Below, piece by piece: positions 49,931-59,105 of a stretch of DNA of 64,000 nt. The notes beneath the pieces are model-generated. The model had not been told where the DNA came from and did no database searches. It worked only from the letters and a program-made list of their open reading frames with translations. The stretch spans positions 357,048 to 421,047 of the forward strand of contig AP019861.1 in NCBI GenBank assembly GCA_013426755.1. Direction: 5' to 3'. The DNA is from Spirochaetota bacterium (lineage in GTDB: Bacteria > Spirochaetota > UBA12135 > COTS27). Made by a program: the position numbers and the translations under genes. Position 1 is the stretch's first letter, and the number at the start of each line of letters is the position of its first letter.

Positions 49931-51028
49931 TCATAGTGGTTTTTTGTTAAATTTCATTTGCTTAACAATGTCTAAAGCCACTTTTTTAGCAGTTGTAGAT
50001 AGGGGTGCATAATGAAGGGGTTGTGTTTCAGATTGTCCGTCGGTGAGCATCCAGGTGAGCAGGTTTTTAAGTGCCTGTGCTTGGTCTCTAGTTCTATTTA
50101 GGTAATTTTGGTCTTGATAAACAATGATCCAAGTGAATGTAGATATAGGGTAACCATTAGCGCGCGTAGGTTGTTCGCTAAGTGAGATGCGACTGTCTTT
50201 GGGGAGTTTTTTAGCGGCAGCGCTAACAGTGGCGACCGAGGGAGCAATAAATTTTTTATCAGCATTTTCAATTGCAATAACAGGTAATTTAGCGGCTAGG
50301 GCATAATTAAGACTGATATATCCAATAGCCCCTGGAATGCTTTTAACCTGTGCGGTAACACCTTCATTGCCTTTAGCGCCAACACTGCCTTTAAACCAGT
50401 TTAGCGACTTTCCTGTGCCTAATTGCTTCTTCCATGCAGGGCTCGAATAGGCAAGAAAACCAGAGAAAACAGCGGTTGTTCCCGATCCATCTGATCTGTG
50501 AACAACAATGATAGGTTGATTGGGGAGAGAGGCATTTTTATTGAGGGCAATTAGTTTGGGATCATTCCATTTGGTGATTTTACCCATGAAAATTTCTGCT
50601 AGCGTGCTTCCGTCTAGGTTAAGTTTTTTGGAATTGTTTTTTAGATTGAATGTGACTGAAACAGCGCCTAGTACAATGGGAATGTGGAGTGCTTTTTGTC
50701 CTTTAGCGGTGATTTGAGCTAGGTCATCGTCATTTAAAAAGGTATCCGTAGCACCAAATTCAATGACCGATGCTTTAAGTTGGCGGATGCCTCCACCTGA
50801 ACCGATGGATTGATAATTGATCTTAGTCCCCGTTTCTTTGTAGTAACGGTTAAACATTTTAGCGTACAGTGGATATGGAAAACTTGCACCTGCTCCAATG
50901 ATGTTTTTGCTTTTTACTTGTAGTGACGAAGGTACAAGTAAAATCGTAGTTAAGAAGAGCAGCACTGCATTTAGAGCGTACAATTTCTTAGAGAATAAAG
51001 TCATTTTAATTAGAGTTATTTTCATCAT
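49931..51028 (-). CDS. pstS: Periplasmic phosphate-binding protein
   Basis: PstS captures phosphate in the periplasm for PstCAB. I chose the ATG at 51028; a TTG 12 bp upstream is also in frame. The signal peptide ends near residue 38 (VLLFLTTILLVPSS). The mature protein begins with GAGASFPYPLYAKMF. Phosphate ligands lie in GSGGGIRQL, FGATD and RSDGSGTT. It is the first gene of the pst-phoU unit. A 26-bp direct repeat at 51112-51163 lies in the upstream region, where a regulator site would be expected. Confidence 0.95.
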   Translation of the reverse strand: MMKITLIKMTLFSKKLYALNAVLLFLTTILLVPSSLQVKSKNIIGAGASFPYPLYAKMFNRYYKETGTKINYQSIGSGGGIRQLKASVIEFGATDTFLNDDDLAQITAKGQKALHIPIVLGAVSVTFNLKNNSKKLNLDGSTLAEIFMGKITKWNDPKLIALNKNASLPNQPIIVVHRSDGSGTTAVFSGFLAYSSPAWKKQLGTGKSLNWFKGSVGAKGNEGVTAQVKSIPGAIGYISLNYALAAKLPVIAIENADKKFIAPSVATVSAAAKKLPKDSRISLSEQPTRANGYPISTFTWIIVYQDQNYLNRTRDQAQALKNLLTWMLTDGQSETQPLHYAPLSTTAKKVALDIVKQMKFNKKPL

Positions 51029-51111
51029 TGATAAACTCAATTTTGTTAAATAGTTATTTATTTCAAGTATTTATTTATGATAGGTAGTGACTAGTAATAA
51101 TCTAATAGGAG

Positions 51112-51163
51112 AATGATAGAAAAGCAAGGCTTTTAAAGATGATAGAAGGTCAAGGCTTTTAAA
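51112..51163. promoter_or_regulatory. Two 26-bp direct repeats upstream of pstS
   Basis: GATAGAAAAGCAAGGCTTTT and GATAGAAGGTCAAGGCTTTT start at 51115 and 51141, about 85-140 bp upstream of the pstS start. Spacing and position suit a binding site for a regulator of the pst genes. The sequence does not match the Escherichia coli Pho box, so this is a suggestion only. Confidence 0.3.
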
Positions 51164-51370
51164 TTTGTGGTTTAAAAGCAATGTAGCAGATATACAGAAT
51201 TACAACTGAGGTGGTGAAATTTTGGGAATAAAGTTTTGGGAATAAAGAACAGGCTAAAGATATGAGGTTCTAGTGAAAGCCGGTACTAATATTTAAATGC
51301 TTTTCTATAAAATACTTTTCTCATAGCAAAGTCATTTATAGGTACCCACGCATGATAAACAATCGAAGAA

Positions 51371-51466
51371 CAAAAAGCAGGAGTAGAGAGGAGCCGCTCT
51401 ACTCTACTCCCATTCGCGGCACTACGGCGGCTACTACCTTATCATAAGGTACCTACAATCCTTATT
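51371..51466 (-). ncRNA. tracrRNA of the type II-C CRISPR system
   Basis: On the minus strand the RNA would begin near 51466. It carries the anti-repeat TTGTAGGTACCTTATGAT (51441-51458), which pairs over 18 consecutive positions, two of them G-U, with the first 18 nt of the minus-strand CRISPR repeat (GTCATAGGGTACCTACAA). A GC-rich nexus-like region follows (AAGGTAGTAGCCGCC). Then comes a hairpin with 8-bp stem GGAGTAGA/TCTACTCC (51382-51412), followed by TGCTTTTTG as terminator. A consensus promoter lies just upstream. The RNA would serve both in crRNA maturation and as the Cas9 cofactor. It lies 1.9 kb from cas9 and points away from it. Confidence 0.9.
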
Positions 51467-51472
51467 ACTTAT

Positions 51473-51501
51473 ATTATAACTCTTTTTTCCCGTATCGGCA
51501 A
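51473..51501 (-). promoter_or_regulatory. tracrRNA promoter
   Basis: On the minus strand TTGCCG (51496-51501) and a perfect TATAAT (51473-51478) are separated by exactly 17 bp. Transcription would start about 7 nt downstream, just before the anti-repeat. Confidence 0.8.
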
Positions 51502-51849
51502 GTAGTTTTATCAATTATTTTATTTTTATCAATTATTTTAGCTGCAATTATTAATTACATGCTTAAAAAATGAATTACATGCTTAAAAATTCACTCAAAT
51601 AGCTAAGTTTTTAAGCTTGATAGCTAAGTTTTTAAGCTTGTTTGTCCTTAGCAAGTTAACTTGCAGAATAATTTTATAAGAATTGTCGTCAATGTATAAA
51701 ATAATGCGGTTTTATAGGTGAAAATCGTGAAATAGTACGCTCAATTGAAGGATTGTAGCGTAATTATGGTGTGAGAATTGTATTTAGGGCATTGAGAAGT
51801 GTAGCTAGGGTGTAAAAAATTTAGAAAAAAAATTTAAATAGGTATCAAA

Positions 51850-52217
51850 TTTCAATGAAATTCAAAAAATCATCAAATTTAGAAAAGTTGATTCAATGAA
51901 ACTCAAAAAGTCACCAAGTTTAGAAAAGTTGATTCAATGAAACTCAAAAAGTCATCAAATTTAGAAAAGTTGATTCAATGAAACTCAAAAAGTCACCAAG
52001 TTTAGAAAAGTTGATTCAATGAAACTCAAAAAGTCACCAAGTTTAGAAAAGTTGATTCAATGAAATTCAAAAAGTCACCAAATTTAGAAAAGTTGATTCA
52101 ATGAAACTCGAAAAATCATCAAATTTAGAAAAGTTGATTCAATGAAACTCGAAAAATCATCAAATTTAGAAAAGTTGATTCAATGAAACTCGAAAAATCA
52201 TCAAATTTAGAAAAGTT
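51850..52217. repeat. 41-bp tandem repeat, nine copies
   Basis: TTTAGAAAAGTTGATTCAAT with GAAACTCAAAAAGTCACCAA forms a 41-bp unit repeated nine times with few changes. It lies between the divergent tracrRNA and cas9. The following 52240-52620 is a degenerate GATTGA/GATTGG-rich tract with ~100-bp imperfect duplications and no gene. The stretch 51502-51849 shows only short repeats such as TAGCTAAGTTTTTAAGCTTG. Confidence 0.88.
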
Positions 52218-52820
52218 GAGGTGAATAAAAAAATTTTAATAGCTGATTAATAATTGAATTAGGATTGTGATTGGGATTGGGTTAAGGTTGAGATTGAGAT
52301 TGAGTTAAGATTGAGACTGAGTTGTGATTGGGATTGGGTCAATTAATTAATTAAGATTGAGACTCAGATTATGGTTGGAATTGGAGTGGAATTAGGGTTG
52401 GAATTATGATTTGAATTGGATTGTGATTGAAATTGGGTTAAGATTGAGATTTAGATTATGGTTGGAATTGGAGTGGAATTGTGGCTAAAATTATGATTTG
52501 AATTAGAGTTGTGATTGAAATTGGGTTAAGATTGAGACTGAGATTGAGTTAAGGTTGAGACTGAGATTGGGTTGTGAGTGAAATTGGATTGAGATTGAGT
52601 TTTAAATAATTTAAGTTATTGAAATAGATAAAATTGTAACGAAAATGTAACGAAAATAAGTGTGACTGCAGTAAAAGTAACAATATATCAATGTAAATAA
52701 ATCATCATATATCAGAGTAAATCATAAAATATTAGCTTAAATCATAAGATCTTAATGAAGATTATAAGTTATAATAGTAAATAATGTGCAGATTGCTCAC
52801 TAATACTAATTAGCCTATTT

Positions 52821-53380
52821 AATGCTGGAATATCAATATTGATTAATTTATTCAAAGTTGGAATATTGACGCTGGTTAATTTATTTAATATTGAAATATC
52901 AATGCTGGAATATCAATGTTGATTAATTTATTCAAAGTTGGAATATTGACGCTGATTAATTTATTTAATATTGAAATATCAATGTTGGAATATCAATATT
53001 GATTAATTTATTCAAAGTTGGAATATTGACGCTGGTTAATTTATTTAATATTGAAATATCAATGTTGGAATATCAATATTGATTAATTTATTCAAAGTTG
53101 GAATGTTGACGCTGGTTAATTTATTTAATATTGAAATATCAATGCTGGAATATCAATATTGATTAATTTATTCAAAGTTGGAATGTTGACGCTGGTTAAT
53201 TTATTTAATATTGAAATATCAATGCTGGAATATCAATATTGATTAATTTATTCAAAGCTGGAATATTGACGCTGGTTAATTTATTTAATATTGAAATATC
53301 AATGCTGGAATATCAATGTTGATTAATTTATTCAAAGTTGGAATATTGACGCTAATTAATTTATTTAATGTTTTAATAAA
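52821..53380. repeat. 80-bp tandem repeat, seven copies, directly upstream of cas9
   Basis: AATGCTGGAATATCAAT recurs at 52821, 52901, 52981, 53061, 53141, 53221 and 53301, exactly 80 bp apart. Each unit contains GATTAATTTATTCAAAG and TTGACGCTGGTTAATTTATT. The array ends 24 bp before the cas9 ATG and must include the cas9 5' untranslated region and probably its promoter. Each unit contains TTGACG, but no -10 box at good spacing is obvious. Confidence 0.9.
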
Positions 53381-53404
53381 GAAAAATTTAAAGAGGACTT
53401 TTCA

Positions 53405-56400
53405 ATGAAAAATTCGCAACACGATGAAACTATTGCTAAGTTGCCAATAGACGAACATGATGAAGGCGATAAAGTACTGGGTCTGGATATTGGGATAGCA
53501 TCCGTAGGGTGGTGTTATTTAGATATGGAAAAAAGTAACGAACGTATCGTAGGGATAGGATCACGGACATTTGCAGCGCCACAGGACGGAAAATCTGAAA
53601 AATCAGACGCCCAACACCGCGGCGAAGCACGGCGAACAAGACGTACCCTCAGAAGACGTAAAAACCGTATGAAACACATTCGCTTGCTATTAGAAAAATA
53701 TAAGATCGCTTCTAAGGAATTTCTAAGAGCCCACTATCTCCATAAGCCTAAGCGTGTATCTGAGGATATTGTCCCCCCCTGTAAGCTAAAAGAAATACGG
53801 AGCGGAGCAGAGACATATAAATATAACGAATATGAAAATCCCTGGAATTTGCGAGTCAGGGCACTGATCGAAAAACTTTCATACGACGAGATTGCAATTA
53901 TTCTGCTTCATCTAGCCAAGCACCGCGGCTTCAAGTCTATGCGTAAAACCGAATTGAAAGATATAGAAGACACAAAAAATACAGAAAATACAGAAAATAC
54001 AGAAAATACAGAAAATTCAGAAAATATAGAAGCGAACAATGGAAACGATTCTAACAACAAAAATGACTCCAACGACGAAAATGAATCCAACAATCAAAAC
54101 AACTCTTCTGGTAAAGGAAAAAAAGACGAACAAAAAATTCTTAATGCCATTCAAGGCATGCATGACCATAGAGAAACATTACGGAAGCAAAGACAAGAGA
54201 AGAATCCTGAGGCTCATCCCCCAACACCAGCAGAACTGGTTAGAGCACTTAGAAATGATAATTTTGCTCTTAATATCCGTAATCGCCTGGGCAGTTATGT
54301 CGGTGTCTTCAAACGTGAATGGATTGTCGAGGAAGCTAAACTCATCATCAAAAGCCAACGGAAACTTAAAAATGATAAATTGACTGAAGCGTTCGAAAAA
54401 GCCTATTTAGAAAAATTAGAATTTTTTAATGGCGTTCAAGACGTTTATCATATGGTGGGGTATTGCCAGCATGAAAGTATGCAAAGACGCGGGCCGCGCC
54501 AAGGATTTTCAATTGAACTCTTTAATGTCTATATGATGCTTAATAATATCAAATTAGACGGAAAAAACCTCACAGATGAGCAGAAATTCATAATCTTTGA
54601 GAAACTTACTGAGCAGAAAAATATCACATTTAAAGGACTCCGTAAACTATTCAAATTAGATAAGGACGTTCATATTAATTTTAAAGAAGATAAAAATGAA
54701 AAATTAAATAGTTTTGAAGGATATCATGACATTGAAAAAGCGTTTACTAAGGGTAAGAACTCTACTCAATGTGCTGAGATATGGGAAAAACTCAATCCTA
54801 TGCCTGAACTTCTTGAATTTTTAAAACAAGAAGGTAATGACATTAAATCGTGGGATGACTTTACGCGAACAAGCCGGGAATTATACAATAAAGTTAGCGC
54901 AGAAACTGATAAACTGTCCCCAATGTTAAGCATTGCGTTGAAAATTCATACTCTGGATCTCATCGCAGAGGCTGTTACGTACTGTAAAAGTGATGACAAT
55001 ATCGAGAAATATCTCAAAGGAGAGAGTCCTACGTGGAAAGAGGCACATAAAGGCGATCAAACGCCACCATTCTTTAAATTTTTAGAAAAATTAGGTGTAA
55101 CCCTTACAGATGACGCGAAAGATAAGATTATAGAACAGATATGTACTATTGAAATGTCCGGTACAGCCAATCTCTCCACCAAAGCAGCACGAAAATTGAC
55201 TCCTTACCTTATCGAAGAAAATATCACTTATGATAAAGCGGTTACTGAAGTTTATGGGATGTCCGAGAGAAATGTAGGAACACTTAATATAATTCCGCCC
55301 CTCGATGAGTATGAACGCACTGAGATTACTAATCCCGTTGTTTTACGGGCGATTTATCGGTGCCGTGAAGTCGTCAATGCGATCATTCGACAATACGGGA
55401 TGCCGACTAAGATTAACATCGAACTCGCACGTGAACTCGCCCATGGCAAAAAGAAACGAGCTCAGATCGAGTATGTTCAGAATAAAAATAAAAAAGATAA
55501 AGAAAAAATTGCTGAAGAATTTCAAAATAAATTTGACGGAGAGCTTAACAAAGAGGCATTTCTTAAATACAGGCTGTTTGTAGAACAAGGCGGTAAATGT
55601 ATATACAGTGGGCAAAAACTTCATTTAGAAAATCTACTTGATGAAACGGAGATCGATCATATCATTCCTTACAGTCGTTCTTTTGATAATACGTTCAATA
55701 ATAAAGTGCTCTGTTTGCCATCAGTAAATCAGGATAAACGCGATCGGACTCCATTTGAGTATTTCGGTCGTGATAAAGAAAAAGAAGAATGGAAAGAGTT
55801 TGAGACACGTGTCAAGGTGCTCTTGAATGATAAGAAGAAAAATAAAGCGAAGTTAAGTCGTCTCTTAAAACAGAACTTTGACGAGGAAAAAGAAGAAGGA
55901 TTTATGCAACGCAATCTAACCGATACGCAGTACATGTCACGGTTTCTTAAGAATTACTTTGAAAAACACTTAAGCTTTGGTGATGCTAGAAAAGACAGTG
56001 TGAATGTTATCGCTGTTAAGGGAAGAGTTACCGCTAATCTTAGGAGAATTTGGGGGCTTCAACAAGGACGATACGAACAAGATGAAAAAAAACAAGAAAA
56101 TAAGACAAAACAAAAAGATAACACAAAACGAGAAACAGGAGACACCCATCACGCTATCGATGCCGCCGTTATCGCCGCAGCAACGACACGTAATATCCAG
56201 CGTGTTTCTAAATATTATAGGGATAAAGAAGAACATAAACTTAAAACGGGAAAGAAAGGTAAGAAACTCTCATATGTTCCTAAGCCGTGGAAAAATTTTA
56301 CAAAAGACGTTTTAGATCATAAAAAGAAGCTTACGGTTTCACGGTGGTTTAAACCTAAATATAAGGCGGCGACTAACGAAGAGACTATTTATAACGAAGA

Positions 56401-57373
56401 GGAGGGAGATGATGGCGTATTACTGGTTTGTTATAAGTTCTTAAAGGATATAAAGGGTAAGGATAAAAAGGGTAAGAGTAATCTTAAAAAAACGGTAGTC
56501 GCTAAAAAATATGAAAAAGTGGCTAAAAAAGATAAAAAAGTATATAGTGCTATAGAAAAGCATTTTGAGAATAATGACTATAAATTCCCGCATGGATGTT
56601 TCGCCTGGAAGTCGGTAGAGGGTAATGTTATAGATGTAACCGATGAGTGGGCTAAACTCTCAAAAACAGATCAGGAACAGAAAATAAAGAATGAGCGTGT
56701 TAACGTTATTCGAAAGCTTAAAATAACCAAAAGGTCAGACTCACACATGCCATTACGTGAGCGTGGATACGCAGCGTACGGAGATATGCTGCGCATCGAT
56801 GTTTTTGGGAAACTTAATAAAAATAAATACGAGTACTACGCCGTTCCGCTGTATGCTCATAATGTTACCGAGGAAAGACTCTTTTCTAAAGCCTGTACTA
56901 AAGGAAAAGAAGAAGACTGGCTAGAGATGGACGATAGCTTTGAGTTTTTATTTTCTCTGTGCCGTGATGAGATGATAGAAGTAGTGCGAAAAGATGGAGA
57001 TAAAAATTTCTTATTTAGAGGGTATTACAAAAAATTTACCAGATCTACAGCTGCAATAAATATTGTGGGACATGATCGTTATACTATCCATGCTGCTGAA
57101 TTTACGGAAGACTTTAAAGATCGGCTTCCTGAGAAAGATGAATTCGTGTTAAGAACAACATGGCTTAATAAATACGATAAAAAAGGAGAAAATGAAAGAC
57201 TTCTCGATAAAGCTGGGCTAATGACTAGTATTGGAATTAGGACCGCTAAACTCTTTAGGAAGGTTAGGATTTCGGTTCTAGGTGATAGAGTCGAACGCGT
57301 AAAATGGGAGGAACGACAACCGCTTCGAAGAGGGCAGATCGTCCCTTCATATCAAAGACCAGAGGATGTTTGA
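53405..57373 (+). CDS. cas9: CRISPR-associated endonuclease Cas9 (type II-C)
   Basis: Cas9 cleaves DNA matched by the crRNA:tracrRNA guide. The ATG follows AGAGGA at 53392-53397. RuvC-I is VLGLDIGIASVGW with D28. The Arg-rich bridge helix is RRTRRTLRRRKNRMKHIR. RuvC-II is INIELARE with E673. HNH is EIDHIIPYSRSFDN with H752 and paired C-x-x-x-G/CL elements. RuvC-III is THHAIDAA with H916 and D919, so all catalytic residues are present. At 1322 aa it is larger than most II-C enzymes (~1000-1100). Part of this is a Glu/Asn/Asp-rich insert (residues ~185-242) after LAKHRGFKSMRKTE, which contains a 9-bp microsatellite. The C-terminal PAM-interacting region is Lys-rich. cas1 follows after 135 bp; there is no csn2 or cas4. 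Confidence 0.97.
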   Translation: MKNSQHDETIAKLPIDEHDEGDKVLGLDIGIASVGWCYLDMEKSNERIVGIGSRTFAAPQDGKSEKSDAQHRGEARRTRRTLRRRKNRMKHIRLLLEKYKIASKEFLRAHYLHKPKRVSEDIVPPCKLKEIRSGAETYKYNEYENPWNLRVRALIEKLSYDEIAIILLHLAKHRGFKSMRKTELKDIEDTKNTENTENTENTENSENIEANNGNDSNNKNDSNDENESNNQNNSSGKGKKDEQKILNAIQGMHDHRETLRKQRQEKNPEAHPPTPAELVRALRNDNFALNIRNRLGSYVGVFKREWIVEEAKLIIKSQRKLKNDKLTEAFEKAYLEKLEFFNGVQDVYHMVGYCQHESMQRRGPRQGFSIELFNVYMMLNNIKLDGKNLTDEQKFIIFEKLTEQKNITFKGLRKLFKLDKDVHINFKEDKNEKLNSFEGYHDIEKAFTKGKNSTQCAEIWEKLNPMPELLEFLKQEGNDIKSWDDFTRTSRELYNKVSAETDKLSPMLSIALKIHTLDLIAEAVTYCKSDDNIEKYLKGESPTWKEAHKGDQTPPFFKFLEKLGVTLTDDAKDKIIEQICTIEMSGTANLSTKAARKLTPYLIEENITYDKAVTEVYGMSERNVGTLNIIPPLDEYERTEITNPVVLRAIYRCREVVNAIIRQYGMPTKINIELARELAHGKKKRAQIEYVQNKNKKDKEKIAEEFQNKFDGELNKEAFLKYRLFVEQGGKCIYSGQKLHLENLLDETEIDHIIPYSRSFDNTFNNKVLCLPSVNQDKRDRTPFEYFGRDKEKEEWKEFETRVKVLLNDKKKNKAKLSRLLKQNFDEEKEEGFMQRNLTDTQYMSRFLKNYFEKHLSFGDARKDSVNVIAVKGRVTANLRRIWGLQQGRYEQDEKKQENKTKQKDNTKRETGDTHHAIDAAVIAAATTRNIQRVSKYYRDKEEHKLKTGKKGKKLSYVPKPWKNFTKDVLDHKKKLTVSRWFKPKYKAATNEETIYNEEEGDDGVLLVCYKFLKDIKGKDKKGKSNLKKTVVAKKYEKVAKKDKKVYSAIEKHFENNDYKFPHGCFAWKSVEGNVIDVTDEWAKLSKTDQEQKIKNERVNVIRKLKITKRSDSHMPLRERGYAAYGDMLRIDVFGKLNKNKYEYYAVPLYAHNVTEERLFSKACTKGKEEDWLEMDDSFEFLFSLCRDEMIEVVRKDGDKNFLFRGYYKKFTRSTAAINIVGHDRYTIHAAEFTEDFKDRLPEKDEFVLRTTWLNKYDKKGENERLLDKAGLMTSIGIRTAKLFRKVRISVLGDRVERVKWEERQPLRRGQIVPSYQRPEDV
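53968..54027 (+). repeat. In-frame 9-bp microsatellite in cas9
   Basis: ACAGAAAAT repeats about five times, encoding TENTENTENTENSEN, at the start of a 60-residue acidic, Asn-rich linker. Gain or loss of units would keep the frame. Confidence 0.85.
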
Positions 57374-57508
57374 TGACGTGACAAACGGTATGAAAGGTTT
57401 CGCAACATCTTTCAGATTAAACGGGTTATGGTGAGTTTTTTTTAGGGGGAGAGATTATTATAAGATATAGGTACTCGTGCCGATACTTTAAAAGTAAGGA
57501 ATTAGGGC
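57374..57508. other. cas9-cas1 gap with hairpin
   Basis: TGAAAGGT (57391-57398) pairs with ATCTTTCA (57407-57414) around an 8-nt loop, and a run of eight T lies about 20 nt further on. This may attenuate transcription between cas9 and cas1. The cas1 ribosome site TAAGGA is at 57495-57500. Confidence 0.4.
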
Positions 57509-58411
57509 ATGAGTTGGCGAACTATTCTTATCAGTACGCCCAGCTATCTAAGTCTCAGAAATAGGCAGCTGGTGATCGCACAGGCAGACGGAAATGTGAG
57601 CGTTCCTGTCGCTGATCTTGCTTTTATCGTCATCGAGCACAAACAGGTACGGATGAGTGTTCCTTTACTCTCTCATTTGGCCGAAGAACGTGTCGGTGTC
57701 CTATTTTTAGACCAGGAATACCTGCCCGTAGGCGTCTATCTTCCCTATAATGGCTCGTTCGAGCCACTTAGACGCTATGAACTCCAGGCTAGGCTCTCTA
57801 AACCCAAACGAAAGCAGCTGTGGAAGACCATTATAACAGCGAAGATCAGAAATCAAAGGCAGGTGCTCGATTACTTTAAAATAGACCATCAGCTAAGCAA
57901 ACTACTCAAAGACATCAAGAGTGGCGATGTGAGTAATAGAGAAGCGGTAGCGGCGCGGCAATACTGGGACCTTATTTTTACGGGGTCATTTCTGCGGGGA
58001 GAGCGTAGTGATTTTAGAAACATTGCTCTCAATTATGGGTATGCGATAGTACGGGCGCTCACAGCACGGCATCTGGCAGGACAGGGGTATTTTACGCCGT
58101 TAGGCATTCATCATAGCAATCGGCTCAATAGCTTTAACCTAGCCGATGATTTCATGGAACCGCTTAGGCCTTTTGTCGATATGCGGGTAAGCGAACTGCT
58201 TTTAACAGGAATGCTGCGTTCAAGCGATATGGGAGTTAAATTTGCGCTCACACCCCATCACAAACAGGCGTTATTTGAAATACTGGAAAGTGAGGTTAAA
58301 CTGGGCGGTGAAGTATTTAATTTCCTCAAAGGAACGGAAACAATGATCGAGTCTTTTCAGGATGCGTTAGCAGGAACAGGAAAATTAGTCATTCCTGGAT
58401 TAAATGTATGA
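57509..58411 (+). CDS. cas1: CRISPR integrase Cas1 (type II)
   Basis: Cas1 with Cas2 inserts new spacers into the array. The 300-aa protein has a beta-strand N-terminal domain and the helical catalytic domain. The metal ligands are E145 in NREAVAARQYW, a His of GIHHSN (201-202) and E217 in NLADDFMEPLRPFVD. The sequence pattern is that of the type II Cas1 branch. Its stop overlaps the cas2 start by 4 bp (ATGA), so the two are translationally coupled. Confidence 0.97.
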   Translation: MSWRTILISTPSYLSLRNRQLVIAQADGNVSVPVADLAFIVIEHKQVRMSVPLLSHLAEERVGVLFLDQEYLPVGVYLPYNGSFEPLRRYELQARLSKPKRKQLWKTIITAKIRNQRQVLDYFKIDHQLSKLLKDIKSGDVSNREAVAARQYWDLIFTGSFLRGERSDFRNIALNYGYAIVRALTARHLAGQGYFTPLGIHHSNRLNSFNLADDFMEPLRPFVDMRVSELLLTGMLRSSDMGVKFALTPHHKQALFEILESEVKLGGEVFNFLKGTETMIESFQDALAGTGKLVIPGLNV

Positions 58412-58737
58412 GTGGATATCGGTATATGTGGACGATAGTGATGTTTGACCTTCCTGTAGTCTCCGATCAGAATAGGAAGTTAGCCACACAGTTTAGAAAT
58501 AATCTCGTGAAGAGTGGGTACTCTATGCTGCAGTTTTCTATTTACTCTAAGATCTGTAGCAGTGAAAAGTCTGCTGAGAAAGAAATCAGGTATATTAGAA
58601 GGTTAGTTCCTGAAGAAGGGCATGTGCGGATCATGAAGGTTACGCATAAACAGTATGCGAGTATGAAGATCCTCTCAGGAGAGAGGAAAAGTCATGAAAA
58701 ACACTGTGGAAGACAATTATTTTTGTTCGAAACGTGA
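58408..58737 (+). CDS. cas2: CRISPR-associated Cas2
   Basis: Cas2 is the dimeric core of the Cas1-Cas2 integrase. The 109-aa protein has the ferredoxin-like start YMWTIVMFDLPV with the conserved Asp (D14), the basic helix RNNLVKSGYSMLQFSIY, and a C-terminal strand QLFLFE. It overlaps cas1 by 4 bp. A decayed copy of its 3' end lies about 150 bp downstream. The CRISPR array begins 400 bp after its stop. Confidence 0.96.
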   Translation: MSGYRYMWTIVMFDLPVVSDQNRKLATQFRNNLVKSGYSMLQFSIYSKICSSEKSAEKEIRYIRRLVPEEGHVRIMKVTHKQYASMKILSGERKSHEKHCGRQLFLFET

Positions 58738-58828
58738 ATTTTATGAATTTTTTTCAAAAAAGTACCTTAGATAGCAAATTTCTAAAAAATTGACGATTAA
58801 AAGGTAGGTCAATGTTAAAAAATTTGTT

Positions 58829-58912
58829 TCAGGTAAGAAAAAGGCATGAAAAACATTGTTACAGCCAGTTTTTTTATCTAGAATGTGGATTTTATGAATT
58901 TTTTTAGAGAAA
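58829..58912 (+). pseudogene. Decayed duplicate of the cas2 3' end
   Basis: The cas2 tail encodes KSHEKHCGRQLFLFET and stop. About 152 bp further on the DNA reads KRHEKHCYSQFFYLECGFYEFF and stop in the same alignment, and the following TTTTATGAATTTTTTT is shared too. Small indels break the frame upstream (CTCAGGAGAGAGG against TTCAGGTAAGAA). It lacks the rest of cas2 and has no start. It looks like an old tandem duplication between cas2 and the array. The remaining DNA up to 59105 is AT-rich with no gene. Confidence 0.6.
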
Positions 58913-59105
58913 CATTGAATTTAGCCATTCTTTAAATCTTAATTTCAAGGGTAGTGTAAGGAATCGGTACTGGATTTTTTTAAAAAAATTTAAAATCTAG
59001 GGCTCAATAAGCCTTAAATTTTCATTTTTTTAAAAAAATGAAGACGATATTAACAAGCATTTTTCTTTAAAAAAGGCTTTTTTCTCAGTAAAAATGGGCA
59101 TAAAC

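Noticed and set aside
57391..57443. cas9-cas1 hairpin as tracrRNA
   Set aside because: No adequate complementarity to either end of the CRISPR repeat.
53405..58737. Type II-A or II-B assignment
   Set aside because: No csn2 or cas4 gene lies in or near the operon, and the array has the II-C orientation and in-repeat promoters.
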